From NCBI GenBank assembly GCA_947503525.1, contig CANNEA010000007.1, positions 124,001 through 188,000 of the forward strand: DNA of 64,000 bases. The letters run 5' to 3'. The DNA comes from an uncultured Carboxylicivirga sp. (GTDB lineage Bacteria; Bacteroidota; Bacteroidia; Bacteroidales; Marinilabiliaceae). Below the pieces are notes generated by a model. That model did no database searches. It saw only the letters and a list, made by a program, of their open reading frames with translations, and had not been told where the DNA came from. The translations under genes and the position numbers were made by a program. How positions within the stretch are numbered: the first letter of the stretch is position 1; every line of letters starts with the position of its first letter. Positions 42,694 through 50,468 of the stretch are shown here, one piece after another.

Positions 42694-43377
42694 CTACTGT
42701 AATACAAAGTTGATAGGTACAGTATAAGATACTTTTACTGATTTACCTCTTTGCTTACCCGGCTTCCACGCAGGCATTGAGTTTACTACACGAATTGCTT
42801 CTTTATCCAGGTTTGGATCCACACCACGCGCAATCTTAACATCAATCACTTTACCTTTTGTGTTTACCACGAAAGACACATACACACGACCTTGAATTCC
42901 GTTTTCCTGAGCAATTACAGGATACTTCACTGAAGTCGCAATAAACTTACGTAATGCCTCTTCTCCACCAGGAAACTCAGGCATCTCTTCAACAATAAAG
43001 AATACAGGAGCATCGTCCGCCTCTTCTTCATCCATGGCTAGATCTGAAAAATCAACCTCAGTATCATCATCCATTTCAGTGTCTTCAATATCCAATTCCT
43101 CGTCCAACTCCACATCATCCTCAACGATGTTCAAAACATCAGCCACTTTTGGTGGTGGTGGTGGTGGCGGTGGTTTCACTTCCTCTTGCCTTGTTATAGG
43201 CATAATTTCCTCCTCGGCTTCAAGGTCTTCTACCATCTCAAACTGAGACAGCTCCATATCGGTTGTTGTCCATTCAAATGCAATTAATACAACTGCAAGA
43301 ACAACTACCAAACCGATCTGCATAAAGACACTTTTCTTGTTTTCAAGATCTGCCTTCGGCGACTTTTTTACTTCCAT
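42694..43377 (-). CDS. TonB family energy transducer
   Basis: A 227-residue inner-membrane protein carrying proton-motive force to outer-membrane receptors. One N-terminal membrane helix (VFMQIGLVVVLAVVLIAFEW), then EVKPPPPPPPPKVADVL, a short proline run, then an unusually acidic linker (ELDEELDIEDTEMDDDTEVD). The C-terminal TonB domain (about 135-227) has FPGGEEALRKFIATSVKYPV and GRVYVSFVVNTKGKVIDVKI. ExbB/ExbD are not nearby, so it is a free-standing copy, common in this phylum. Confidence 0.94.
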   Translation of the reverse strand: MEVKKSPKADLENKKSVFMQIGLVVVLAVVLIAFEWTTTDMELSQFEMVEDLEAEEEIMPITRQEEVKPPPPPPPPKVADVLNIVEDDVELDEELDIEDTEMDDDTEVDFSDLAMDEEEADDAPVFFIVEEMPEFPGGEEALRKFIATSVKYPVIAQENGIQGRVYVSFVVNTKGKVIDVKIARGVDPNLDKEAIRVVNSMPAWKPGKQRGKSVKVSYTVPINFVLQ

Positions 43378-43626
43378 AATAGATCAAAGTTTTGGTGCCT
43401 AAAGATAGCTATTATTAATAGTTTATTCACGTTCAAAAGGGCCTTAATCCCCTTCCTCAAAATTTTGAGTGCATAAAAATATAATTTTAAAATCAATTTC
43501 TACGTTAATTTTTGTCATTTTTAATGCTAATGCGACTTTGCAGATCAAATGCCTGACATGTGTCATGCTTGATATTTAACAATAAAATACCCAAAACAAG
43601 AGACCTTACTTTTTATTTCAATTATC

Positions 43627-43656
43627 TTGAGAAGAATAAAAAAACATCTATATTTG
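43627..43656 (+). promoter_or_regulatory. Promoter of the tRNA-Ala transcript
   Basis: TTG (43627-43629), 19-bp spacer and TATATTTG (43649-43656) fit the Bacteroidota consensus. Transcription would start near 43662 and include the hairpin at 43697-43746 before the tRNA. The stretch 43378-43626 shows no other feature. Confidence 0.75.
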
Positions 43657-43696
43657 CATCGCTCAAATGGAAATGTCCATTTAGCAATTACATGTT

Positions 43697-43746
43697 GGGG
43701 GATTAGCTTCCCGATAGTTATCGGGACAGGCAACTTCGCTAATCCC
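43697..43746 (+). repeat. tRNA-Ala 5'-end fragment forming a hairpin
   Basis: GGGGGATTAGCT (43697-43708) repeats the first 12 bases of the tRNA at 43766. It is followed by an 18-bp palindrome TCCCGATAGTTATCGGGA (43709-43726), then CAG as in the tRNA. GGGATTAGC (43699-43707) also pairs with GCTAATCCC (43738-43746), enclosing the palindrome. So it is both a decayed tRNA fragment and a strong hairpin in the tRNA leader. Confidence 0.8.
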
Positions 43747-43765
43747 AATCAATAACAAAAATAAT

Positions 43766-43839
43766 GGGGGATTAGCTCAGTTGGCTAGAGCGTTTGACTG
43801 GCAGTCAAGAGGTCATCGGTTCGATTCCGATATTCTCCA
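43766..43839 (+). tRNA. tRNA-Ala (anticodon GGC)
   Basis: A 74-nt tRNA. Acceptor GGGGGAT (43766-43772) pairs with ATTCTCC (43832-43838), with the G3-U70 pair that identifies alanine tRNAs. D-arm GCTC...GAGC, anticodon loop CTGGCAG (43798-43804) with anticodon GGC at 43800-43802, T-arm ATCGG-TTCGATT-CCGAT. Discriminator base A at 43839; CCA is not encoded. The gene has its own promoter upstream. Confidence 0.96.
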
Positions 43840-43885
43840 CATTTAAGATAAGGCGTTTGCGGGCTTCCACCGTGGGCGCTTTTTT
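43806..43885 (+). repeat. tRNA 3' half plus tail, copy 1 of a direct repeat
   Basis: The stretch from CAAGAGGTCATCGG (in the anticodon stem and T-arm) through the 3' end and the tail CTTCCACCGTGGGCGC plus T-run is repeated at 44216-44461, there interrupted by two insertions. 31 bases (43820-43850) are identical in both copies. Confidence 0.88.
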
Positions 43886-43945
43886 TATGTCAAAACTTAT
43901 TTCTCTACTTCAATTTAGCTAACTTGAATACTCTAATCAAGAGAA

Positions 43946-44242
43946 ATGAACTACTATACTTACATTCTCTATTCTACATACCATGATCAATTCTACTATG
44001 GGCAAACTGCAGATATTAAATTACGCTTAAAAAAGCACAATGCAGGACAGGTAAAGTCTACTAAAAAGTATAAACCTTGGCTCTTATTCGCTTATAAGGA
44101 ACTATCTTCAAGATCAGAGGCCATGATAATGGAAAGAAAACTTAAAAATATTAAAGCAAGAAAGCGCTTAATTCCATTTATCCTTCAACACAATTTCATC
44201 TTTCTAAGCACTATACAAGACGTCATCGGCCCCGAATTTTGA
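43946..44242 (+). CDS. GIY-YIG family nuclease, C-terminus made of tRNA-like sequence
   Basis: A 98-residue stand-alone GIY-YIG domain. Motifs: YTYILYSTYHDQFYYGQTAD (the two Tyr blocks), then RLKKHNAGQVKSTKKYKPW and SRSEAMIMERKLK with the conserved Glu. This is the short UPF0213-like class, whose cellular role is unclear; it could nick or cut structured DNA. The last eight or so codons come from a copy of the tRNA anticodon-stem/T-arm region (44216 onward), and the stop lies in a palindromic insertion, so the native C-terminus was replaced. It sits between the intact tRNA and its displaced 3' half. Confidence 0.9.
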   Translation: MNYYTYILYSTYHDQFYYGQTADIKLRLKKHNAGQVKSTKKYKPWLLFAYKELSSRSEAMIMERKLKNIKARKRLIPFILQHNFIFLSTIQDVIGPEF

Positions 44243-44313
44243 AAACGAAGTTTTCGTGAAAATTCGAGGGTCCTCGAAAAACTATTAGATCATAGATCAA
44301 TTGTTTTTCGGGA
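44230..44313. mobile_element. Double-hairpin palindromic element, insertion 1 (84 bp)
   Basis: Starts CCCCGAATTTT and ends GTTTTTCGGGA. Hairpin one: GAATTTT with AAAATTC, inner GAAAAC/GTTTTC. Central palindrome GAGG-GT-CCTC. Hairpin two: CGAAAAAC with GTTTTTCG. It interrupts the tRNA-derived sequence exactly after ATCGG. Confidence 0.75.
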
Positions 44314-44357
44314 TTCGATTCCGATATTCTCCACATTTAAGATATGGCGTTTACGGG

Positions 44358-44439
44358 TCCCGTAAAACATTCCATTTTGCGCATACCATTTTACGAGGAT
44401 CCTCGAGAATCATTGTAGTCTAACAAATGATTCTCGGGA
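44358..44439. mobile_element. Double-hairpin palindromic element, insertion 2 (82 bp)
   Basis: Starts TCCCGTAAAAC and ends ATTCTCGGGA. Hairpin one: CCCGTAAAA with TTTTACGAGG. Central palindrome CGAGGATCCTCG. Hairpin two: CGAGAATCATT with AATGATTCTCG. Same plan as insertion 1 (outer CCCG/CGGGA, two hairpins, central GAGGRTCCTC) but different stem bases. It interrupts the copy exactly after CGGG. Confidence 0.75.
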
Positions 44440-44461
44440 CTTCCACCGTGGGCGCTTTTTT

Positions 44462-44779
44462 CGTATCTGCATATTTCGTTTTACCCAAATATTGTTGCAA
44501 ATCGGAATTCATTCACTCACAATTTATTTCTATAATACTTCCCCTGGTTACCTATGCATTGGGTTTGTTTTAGCTATTCAATATGAAGGTCAATTGAAAA
44601 ATATGATTGCAATACCAATGGATACGATATTCATAATATCAACAATTTTGATTTTTTAAACTTTCATGTAGAATGCTTTACATTGCGTAAAAATCAAACT
44701 AAATTGTACAATACACTAACCTTCAATCTTAAAGCAAATCGTATTTAGTCATTTATTATTAACCTAAAGTTTTAAGATT
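44462..44779. other. Gap before the NTF2-like lipoprotein gene
   Basis: AT-rich; no gene, hairpin or repeat recognised. No convincing TAnnTTTG element close to the next start. Confidence 0.5.
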
Positions 44780-45865
44780 ATGAAAAAAATTATCCAAGCA
44801 TTCGTAATTCTTGCTGGTATAATCATTATCCTGTCTTCCCAGTCATGTGATTACCTGGATTATTTAGGAAGTTCCAAAGCTCTCAACAAAAAACTCCACC
44901 AAGAGCGAATTAAGGTGGGACGTGCCTTACTTGAAGTCACCGGAGGAGGAATAGACGAAATCTTGCCTTACTACACAGATGATATAGAATATCACGATCC
45001 AATCGTGGATATCTATGGCAAAGATCATATGACAGGATTCCTTTATCAACTCATCGAAAATTCGTCGCCCGACCTAAAAACAGAAGTAGTTGAAGAGACC
45101 CTAATTGAGGATATTTATTCAGCAACCTGGATTATGGAAGGTAGTTTTAATGGAATTCCGTATATGGCCAAAGGTATCTCTATCTTTAAGTTCAAGCCAT
45201 ACTCATTAGAAGTATACTATCAACGTGACTACTATTCAGAAGGCGACATCATGGCAGAGATTAAAAATCCGGATGGTTCGCCGGGTCTCGATCAACTCAT
45301 GTGGTACTTCAGAGAACAGTATAAGTGTTCTGTAGTTCCGGACTACAGCTGCTCTCTCCCACCTGCCGGTACTGATGTAGCCAGTAATCCACAGGCTTTG
45401 GGTGTTAAGAAATTAATAAACGATCAGCTAAGTATTGGTCGCCTTCTCGTTCAGCTCGATGCCGAGAATTGGCCACAGGTGATTCCTTATCTAGCTGACG
45501 ATTATGAGTACCACGATCCTATTGTCGATATCTATACACCTCAAACAATGGCCGATTTCCTAGCCCGTTTGTTTACTGGATCGGAAGATCTATACACAGT
45601 TGTTGAGGACGAGACACTGGTCGACGATATTTATATGGCGACATGGACCATGAGCGGTATGGTGAACGGTGCAGTATTTGAAGCTCCTGGTATGTCAATC
45701 GTAAAGTTTAAAAAAGGAACAAAAAAAGTTGAATACTCACGTGATTATTACTCTGAGGGTGACATTATGCTTGGCATAAACCAACTCAGGGATGCGTTGT
45801 TAGGTTTTCGCGAGTACTACCTTTGCGCAGTCGATCCAAAACATGATTGCCAACTACCACAATAG
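44780..45865 (+). CDS. Lipoprotein with two tandem NTF2/SnoaL-like domains
   Basis: A 361-residue lipoprotein (signal peptide ending LSSQSC). Two NTF2-like domains, about 35-185 and 210-350, are clear duplicates: ILPYYTDDIEYHDPIVDIYG and VIPYLADDYEYHDPIVDIYT; VYYQRDYYSEGDIM and VEYSRDYYSEGDIM. Each keeps the acidic/His YHDP motif on the cone-shaped pocket, as in SnoaL-like polyketide cyclases or ketosteroid isomerase relatives. A binding rather than catalytic role is equally possible. Monocistronic, with a terminator after it. Confidence 0.8.
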   Translation: MKKIIQAFVILAGIIIILSSQSCDYLDYLGSSKALNKKLHQERIKVGRALLEVTGGGIDEILPYYTDDIEYHDPIVDIYGKDHMTGFLYQLIENSSPDLKTEVVEETLIEDIYSATWIMEGSFNGIPYMAKGISIFKFKPYSLEVYYQRDYYSEGDIMAEIKNPDGSPGLDQLMWYFREQYKCSVVPDYSCSLPPAGTDVASNPQALGVKKLINDQLSIGRLLVQLDAENWPQVIPYLADDYEYHDPIVDIYTPQTMADFLARLFTGSEDLYTVVEDETLVDDIYMATWTMSGMVNGAVFEAPGMSIVKFKKGTKKVEYSRDYYSEGDIMLGINQLRDALLGFREYYLCAVDPKHDCQLPQ

Positions 45866-45912
45866 AAGTAGTAGATAATATCAAAAAAATAAATTTTATA
45901 AATATAAGATCT

Positions 45913-45940
45913 AGCCTGAAATGTTTATTTCAGGCTTTTA
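45913..45940 (+). terminator. Terminator after the NTF2-like lipoprotein
   Basis: AGCCTGAAAT (45913-45922) pairs with ATTTCAGGCT (45927-45936), loop GTTT, then TTTAAC. Confidence 0.85.
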
Positions 45941-46155
45941 ACTTAGCATAGTATTCTACTGGTCGAAGGCTTTGTAAACTGTGGTCTGTGTGATATAAAG
46001 ACGTTAGAAGAAGGTGCTATTAAAAGCGTATATATCTATACCTCAAATGCACCATGATTTAAAAATTAATAGGTAAATCAAAGCTAATTTAGAGCAATAA
46101 CACCGTTAATCGCATTAGGAAGTAGTAACCCTAAACACAGAAGGCTGAAGGAAAT

Positions 46156-46180
46156 AAGAGCCGGTTATAAGCCGGCTCTT
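46156..46180. other. GC-rich hairpin in the 45.9-46.3 kb gap
   Basis: AAGAGCCGG (46156-46164) pairs with CCGGCTCTT (46172-46180), loop TTATAAG, no strong T-run. Possibly a bidirectional terminator for the convergent genes. The rest of the gap (45941-46297) shows nothing recognisable. Confidence 0.55.
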
Positions 46181-46297
46181 ATGCTAATATTTTAGATACA
46201 TTAACTCGTCTTATTCGTTTTAGCTTAGATTGCAAACCTAGGCTTGGAGAGGAAATGTTTTATATCGGTTTAATTATTTAGGCCTATTAATTAATTG

Positions 46298-47503
46298 CTA
46301 ATCCAATATATCATCAATACTATTGAGCCCATACAAGGGTGGAATACCCGACATAAATTCCTTAGTCAGACTTTCGCTATCTAATATCAATGTCTTACCA
46401 TCAATAATTCTTTCGTTTCGCAATTGCTGTGCCCAATTAATAATGCTATCGATGGTAGGAACCTCCAGCGATAGTTGGTCGGCCATCCATTTGGCAATAC
46501 ATAAGCCATAATGAATATCATCGGTAAAAAAACGGTGATCCTTATCGATAATCCATTGTCCATTTTCTAACTGAATAGTTGGTGGCTTAATGGCTCCAAG
46601 TGTCTCCGATGTTGTAAACGATACACGTATATCGGTATTTTCTGATTGGTACGAAACACGCTCAAGACTCAGATAGTCGAGCATGTAAGTAAAACTCAGA
46701 TCTGGATAATTAAGCTTAATCGTTTCTCTTATTTTAGAATAATCAGCATCTAAGGCTTGCAAGAGGTCGGCTGACTTTTGATCGTAATCGCGATAGAAAT
46801 AAGGAATATCTTCTTTTCTTGACCATTTTCCTTCACATTTTAGAAACAAGCCATAACAACGTGATGGATGAATAATTTGATTATCGACAGACAAAGTCAA
46901 GGACAAAAAGTTATCCGCCTGCACAAAAGCTCCCTTTTTTAACCATCGCTCGCAAATATTTTTCAAAAACAGATTATTTAAATCATCGAAACGTTCAGGT
47001 GGCGAAACTGCAACAACATTTACTTCCTTGCAGCCATAGGTAACACCCACCTTACCATATTCAATAATTCGACAAATCCATGGAATTAAGCCAATAGCAA
47101 AGGTTGTGATGCTGTTTAAATCGAACTTAAGCTTAATCTCATCAACCATCCAATTAAAACCTGCCTGCCCATAGATCGTTCCCACAAATACCTCTTTATC
47201 TTTGGAAAGGTGAGGCGCTAATCCATGAAGAGCAATGCGATATTTGCATACCGGCATGCATAAAATGACATAAGTGGCCTGTGGAATTACCTCTGCTGGA
47301 TTATCACTAATTGTTGTCAGTTCACCTTTAAACTCCTCCTCAAGCTCCCCATTTATTGATTGTAATTGAAGATCTACTTTAGAAGACCATTCTTCAGGCC
47401 TTCGAGTAAGAATATTGACATTAAATCCAGCTCCTGAAAGAAAAGGGATTAGAATATGCGCACTACTACCACCTCCAACAATTGTTACCTCTTGTTTAAT
47501 CAT
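46298..47503 (-). CDS. NAD/NADP octopine/nopaline dehydrogenase family protein
   Basis: A 401-residue oxidoreductase. The ATG at 47503 puts the Rossmann motif right at the N-terminus (MIKQEVTIVGGGSSAHILIP); a longer upstream frame is rejected. The first domain continues with YVILCMPVCKYRIALHGLAP and ends near 180. The C-terminal helical domain contains VDNQIIHPSRCYGLFLKCEG, where the conserved His of opine dehydrogenases should lie. Members join or oxidise amino-acid/keto-acid conjugates; the substrate here is unknown. Single gene. Confidence 0.82.
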   Translation of the reverse strand: MIKQEVTIVGGGSSAHILIPFLSGAGFNVNILTRRPEEWSSKVDLQLQSINGELEEEFKGELTTISDNPAEVIPQATYVILCMPVCKYRIALHGLAPHLSKDKEVFVGTIYGQAGFNWMVDEIKLKFDLNSITTFAIGLIPWICRIIEYGKVGVTYGCKEVNVVAVSPPERFDDLNNLFLKNICERWLKKGAFVQADNFLSLTLSVDNQIIHPSRCYGLFLKCEGKWSRKEDIPYFYRDYDQKSADLLQALDADYSKIRETIKLNYPDLSFTYMLDYLSLERVSYQSENTDIRVSFTTSETLGAIKPPTIQLENGQWIIDKDHRFFTDDIHYGLCIAKWMADQLSLEVPTIDSIINWAQQLRNERIIDGKTLILDSESLTKEFMSGIPPLYGLNSIDDILD

Positions 47504-47862
47504 AACGGCAAATATTTTAATGTGTATTGTTATAGTTACAACCCTCCTTGAGATAAGCTGTGAGTGACTTTCACTCCTACAACTCTCTCGAACACATAAC
47601 ACACATTATATAGCCGATAATCTTACAAAGTAGATATACAATAGAATGACATGGGAAAACGATAATTATAATTCGTAATCATGTTTAAAAATTTGAAGGT
47701 AAGCTTAATTATTTTAATTAAGTGATGAATACAAATTTGTTTGGGAATGGCTGCATTGTCATCAAGTGAAACTGCTTTGGATTTTCTTTTTATCCCACTT
47801 CAGTAGTAATGTATAATATCCACCTCTGAAACCTTATTGGTATGTTTCTGTATTAGGAGGTT
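47504..47862. other. Gap between opine dehydrogenase-like gene and DUF5916 gene
   Basis: AT-rich with the word TTAATTATTTTAATTAAG near 47704, which is palindromic. No gene or terminator recognised. Confidence 0.4.
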
Positions 47863-50085
47863 TTAATTCCTTCCTTTTATATCCAGCCAATAGGCCACCC
47901 GAAGGTATAATCCTTGTCTTATTTCATTAAAAGGAGACGTATCGTAGGTGCTGGTATAGGTTAAGAATACATCAGACAATGGGGCAAACCGCCATTGCAA
48001 GCGAGAGTTGACAAGCATATCTTTTGATTGAGTGCTGTATTGTATATCCGTATTCCAGAATAATGTTTTGGTAAAGGTGAAATTAAAAACCGGACCTAAA
48101 TACCAAAGGCTTGCTGATGCATGAGGTTCGGGAAGTTCAATGTTGTCATAAGTAAGGTTTAACGCCACATAAAAGTAGGGTTGATAACGGTATTGAATGG
48201 TTGCATCGCTTGTTAGTTTCGTACCCGAGTAGAATCCTCCATAGGTGGTATACCCTTCAAACCATAATGCTTTACGTCTGTCGCTGTTATAATTAAGTTC
48301 AACATCTTGGGTATAATAATCGCCGATGGGCAAAGGCACATTCTGGTCGTTTCCCCCAATAGGGTCAAATGGCTTATCTAAATATACATATCTAAAACTC
48401 CCTTTAGCCCCAACAGCAGCGCCACTGGTAAAATTAACTTTTCCTGTGAATATCAGATCATTGTCTGTATGCTTCATGCCATCTGACACTTTCCATATGG
48501 CATTGTTATTAGCGTTTACAATAATGGTATTTATTAACTTAGATTCAGGATACATTTTATATTCGGCAAAAGGCTTCATTCTTACAATATCCTTTCGTTT
48601 TATAAATCCTAAATCCGATTGAAACCCTTCGTCGATATATTGACTATAAAAACTTAAAGTATACTTTCGTTTTTCCAGATTGATATCTGTTCCAGATGAT
48701 ATTGCATTACTATGTATACCCGGAGTCATTGATTTATGAATAAAGACTTTTGCATCAAGATCGTTGTTTTTAGAATAAAACTGTAAGTCGGTACCCGCTA
48801 CCCTATTGTATAAGGTACCCGAATAATCTTTACCCGGATTTGTAACCTGACGATTAATAAAAAAGAATCCAATATTAGATTTCTTAAAAATCTTTTGCTC
48901 AACAGCTAATACCATGTTATTGTTGGACGGAATCAATTCCTTCTCATTTCCACCCGTTTGTACATTTAAGGCTCCAATTCTTAACTTATTGCTAATTTTA
49001 CCGGTAAATTTTGCGCCAGCATTTATAGGAACAAAAACAGTATTACTATCCAAATCTTCGCCTACACCGATCCTTCTGGAGTAAAAGGCCAAGGCATCTT
49101 CTTCCAATCCAAATCCATTAAACAGATCTCCATTGTCAATAAAAAATTGTCGCGTCTCGTCTTGCTTAATTTCAAAGCGTGTGGTGTTGTTTTGTCCTGC
49201 TGCTACATCTGCACTTGAGAAATCTGGATTCACAGTTAAGTCCAGCATAAAGCTATTGGCAACTGGAACTTTCACATCAAAACCTGCACTAATTTCAGTA
49301 TTTTGAGTTTCCTCAACACCATCTTTTGTAAAGGACGGCGTAACATAAGGAATAAACGAAATAGGAGATTTTGATTTCCCCAGCGGTTTTTCAAACACCA
49401 TATCTCCATAATACCCCAGATTAAGCTGGTCTTGATTTTGAGGTACTCTCGACCATGAACTCTTGGTGTTGGATTGTGTATCAGAACGCATAGAATTAAA
49501 TTTCCAACTTTTTACACCTTCTTTAAACTTAAATGAAGACATTGGAATTCGTATTTCTGAGATCGAATAGGTATCATGAACGGTTGATTCGCCCAACCAT
49601 TTTGTGTCCCAGCTTAAATCAAGATTCCCGGTTATACCCCCATTTGAAATAAGTCCCTCACGATGCACACCAAATGAATTTATTCCAAATAAAAAGGCAT
49701 TGGTTCTATCACTATAAGTATCAAACATTAAATTAACTATATCGGCTCCGCTCAAACTAAAATCGCGCTGGTACGATGGGGTTTTATAATCTGTGCCTGG
49801 CGCATATGCTTTAATTCCGATATATAAGTAATCCTCGTTATAGAGCATCGAAATTTCCGTTTGATATTCTCCTTCCCGGGTATCGGTAGGAAACCACTCA
49901 TGAAATCCGGTTGTCACCTCAGCTTCACTCCAAATACTTTCCTTAAGCACCCCATCTATTTCAAAATCGTTGTGTTCAACATATTTTACATTGATGGTTT
50001 TATTTTGCGCCAGTAGCAGGGTGCTGCTGCTCATAATAACAACAAATAATAACAGTGATAATCTTAAAAACAATGCAGTTTTCAT
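47863..50085 (-). CDS. DUF5916 outer-membrane-type protein with CBM9-like N-terminus
   Basis: A 740-residue exported protein. The signal peptide ends about SSSTLLLAQ. Residues 35-240 are a CBM9-like beta sandwich (NDFEIDGVLKESIWSEAEVT, YLYIGIKAYAPGT) and the rest is the DUF5916 region, rich in alternating strands (LRIGALNVQTGGNEKELIPS, DADAA-like turns) and ending LYLRVAYWLDIKGRN with an aromatic last strand, as in outer-membrane barrels. Role unknown; possibly binding of sugar polymers. Single gene. Confidence 0.83.
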   Translation of the reverse strand: MKTALFLRLSLLLFVVIMSSSTLLLAQNKTINVKYVEHNDFEIDGVLKESIWSEAEVTTGFHEWFPTDTREGEYQTEISMLYNEDYLYIGIKAYAPGTDYKTPSYQRDFSLSGADIVNLMFDTYSDRTNAFLFGINSFGVHREGLISNGGITGNLDLSWDTKWLGESTVHDTYSISEIRIPMSSFKFKEGVKSWKFNSMRSDTQSNTKSSWSRVPQNQDQLNLGYYGDMVFEKPLGKSKSPISFIPYVTPSFTKDGVEETQNTEISAGFDVKVPVANSFMLDLTVNPDFSSADVAAGQNNTTRFEIKQDETRQFFIDNGDLFNGFGLEEDALAFYSRRIGVGEDLDSNTVFVPINAGAKFTGKISNKLRIGALNVQTGGNEKELIPSNNNMVLAVEQKIFKKSNIGFFFINRQVTNPGKDYSGTLYNRVAGTDLQFYSKNNDLDAKVFIHKSMTPGIHSNAISSGTDINLEKRKYTLSFYSQYIDEGFQSDLGFIKRKDIVRMKPFAEYKMYPESKLINTIIVNANNNAIWKVSDGMKHTDNDLIFTGKVNFTSGAAVGAKGSFRYVYLDKPFDPIGGNDQNVPLPIGDYYTQDVELNYNSDRRKALWFEGYTTYGGFYSGTKLTSDATIQYRYQPYFYVALNLTYDNIELPEPHASASLWYLGPVFNFTFTKTLFWNTDIQYSTQSKDMLVNSRLQWRFAPLSDVFLTYTSTYDTSPFNEIRQGLYLRVAYWLDIKGRN

Positions 50086-50365
50086 ATAAGATATTGAGCC
50101 TATAAATTATACCGATTAGGAATCAAAACGATTGATAAAAAAAAACAATCTGTGAGTCTGTTTCGGCTTTAACCAATATCATAAGCAAAATGTTTTATCA
50201 ATCATTTTCTTATACATTTGGTATTTTTGTTCTATATCAAATATAAGCACTTATTTATTAACCATGCTCCGCTATGCAATACCCGATGGTTACAATAAAG
50301 TTGCTGCATTGCTGGCGCTAATAAAGTTATAATTGTACAATTTCTTGCAAAATCCTTTCCTGATT

Positions 50366-50397
50366 ACAAAAATGCCCGCAGATTAGTCAGCGGGCAT
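50366..50397 (-). terminator. Terminator of the TPR/MORN-transglutaminase operon
   Basis: ATGCCCGC (50372-50379) pairs with GCGGGCAT (50390-50397), loop 10 nt; on the minus strand it is followed by TTTTTG. The remaining gap 50086-50365 shows no gene. Confidence 0.8.
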
Positions 50398-50468
50398 AAC
50401 AAAGCGAATAATATTCGTAGTGCTATTCTAATTTCTATTGAAGTTCTTTCATTGATATAAAAACGAGA

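Larger units (their letters stand above)
44216..44461 (+). repeat. Displaced tRNA 3' half, copy 2, with two palindromic insertions
   Basis: CAAGACGTCATCGG (44216-44229, one mismatch to the tRNA), insertion 1 (44230-44313), the 31-base block identical to 43820-43850 at 44314-44344, GGCGTTTACGGG (two mismatches overall), insertion 2 (44358-44439), then the tail CTTCCACCGTGGGCGC and T-run (44440-44461). Removing both insertions restores a continuous copy of 43806-43885. Confidence 0.85.

Noticed and set aside
43846-43886. rho-independent terminator directly after the tRNA
   Set aside because: A T-run is present and the tail is conserved in the second copy, but no clean GC stem precedes it, so I describe it only as part of the direct repeat.
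46156-46180. Another REP copy of the RAYT family
   Set aside because: It contains AGAGCCGG but differs from the REP stems at 968 and 1668 in most other positions.
47504-47602. N-terminal extension of the opine dehydrogenase-like protein
   Set aside because: The Rossmann motif normally lies at the very N-terminus, as it does from the ATG at 47503.
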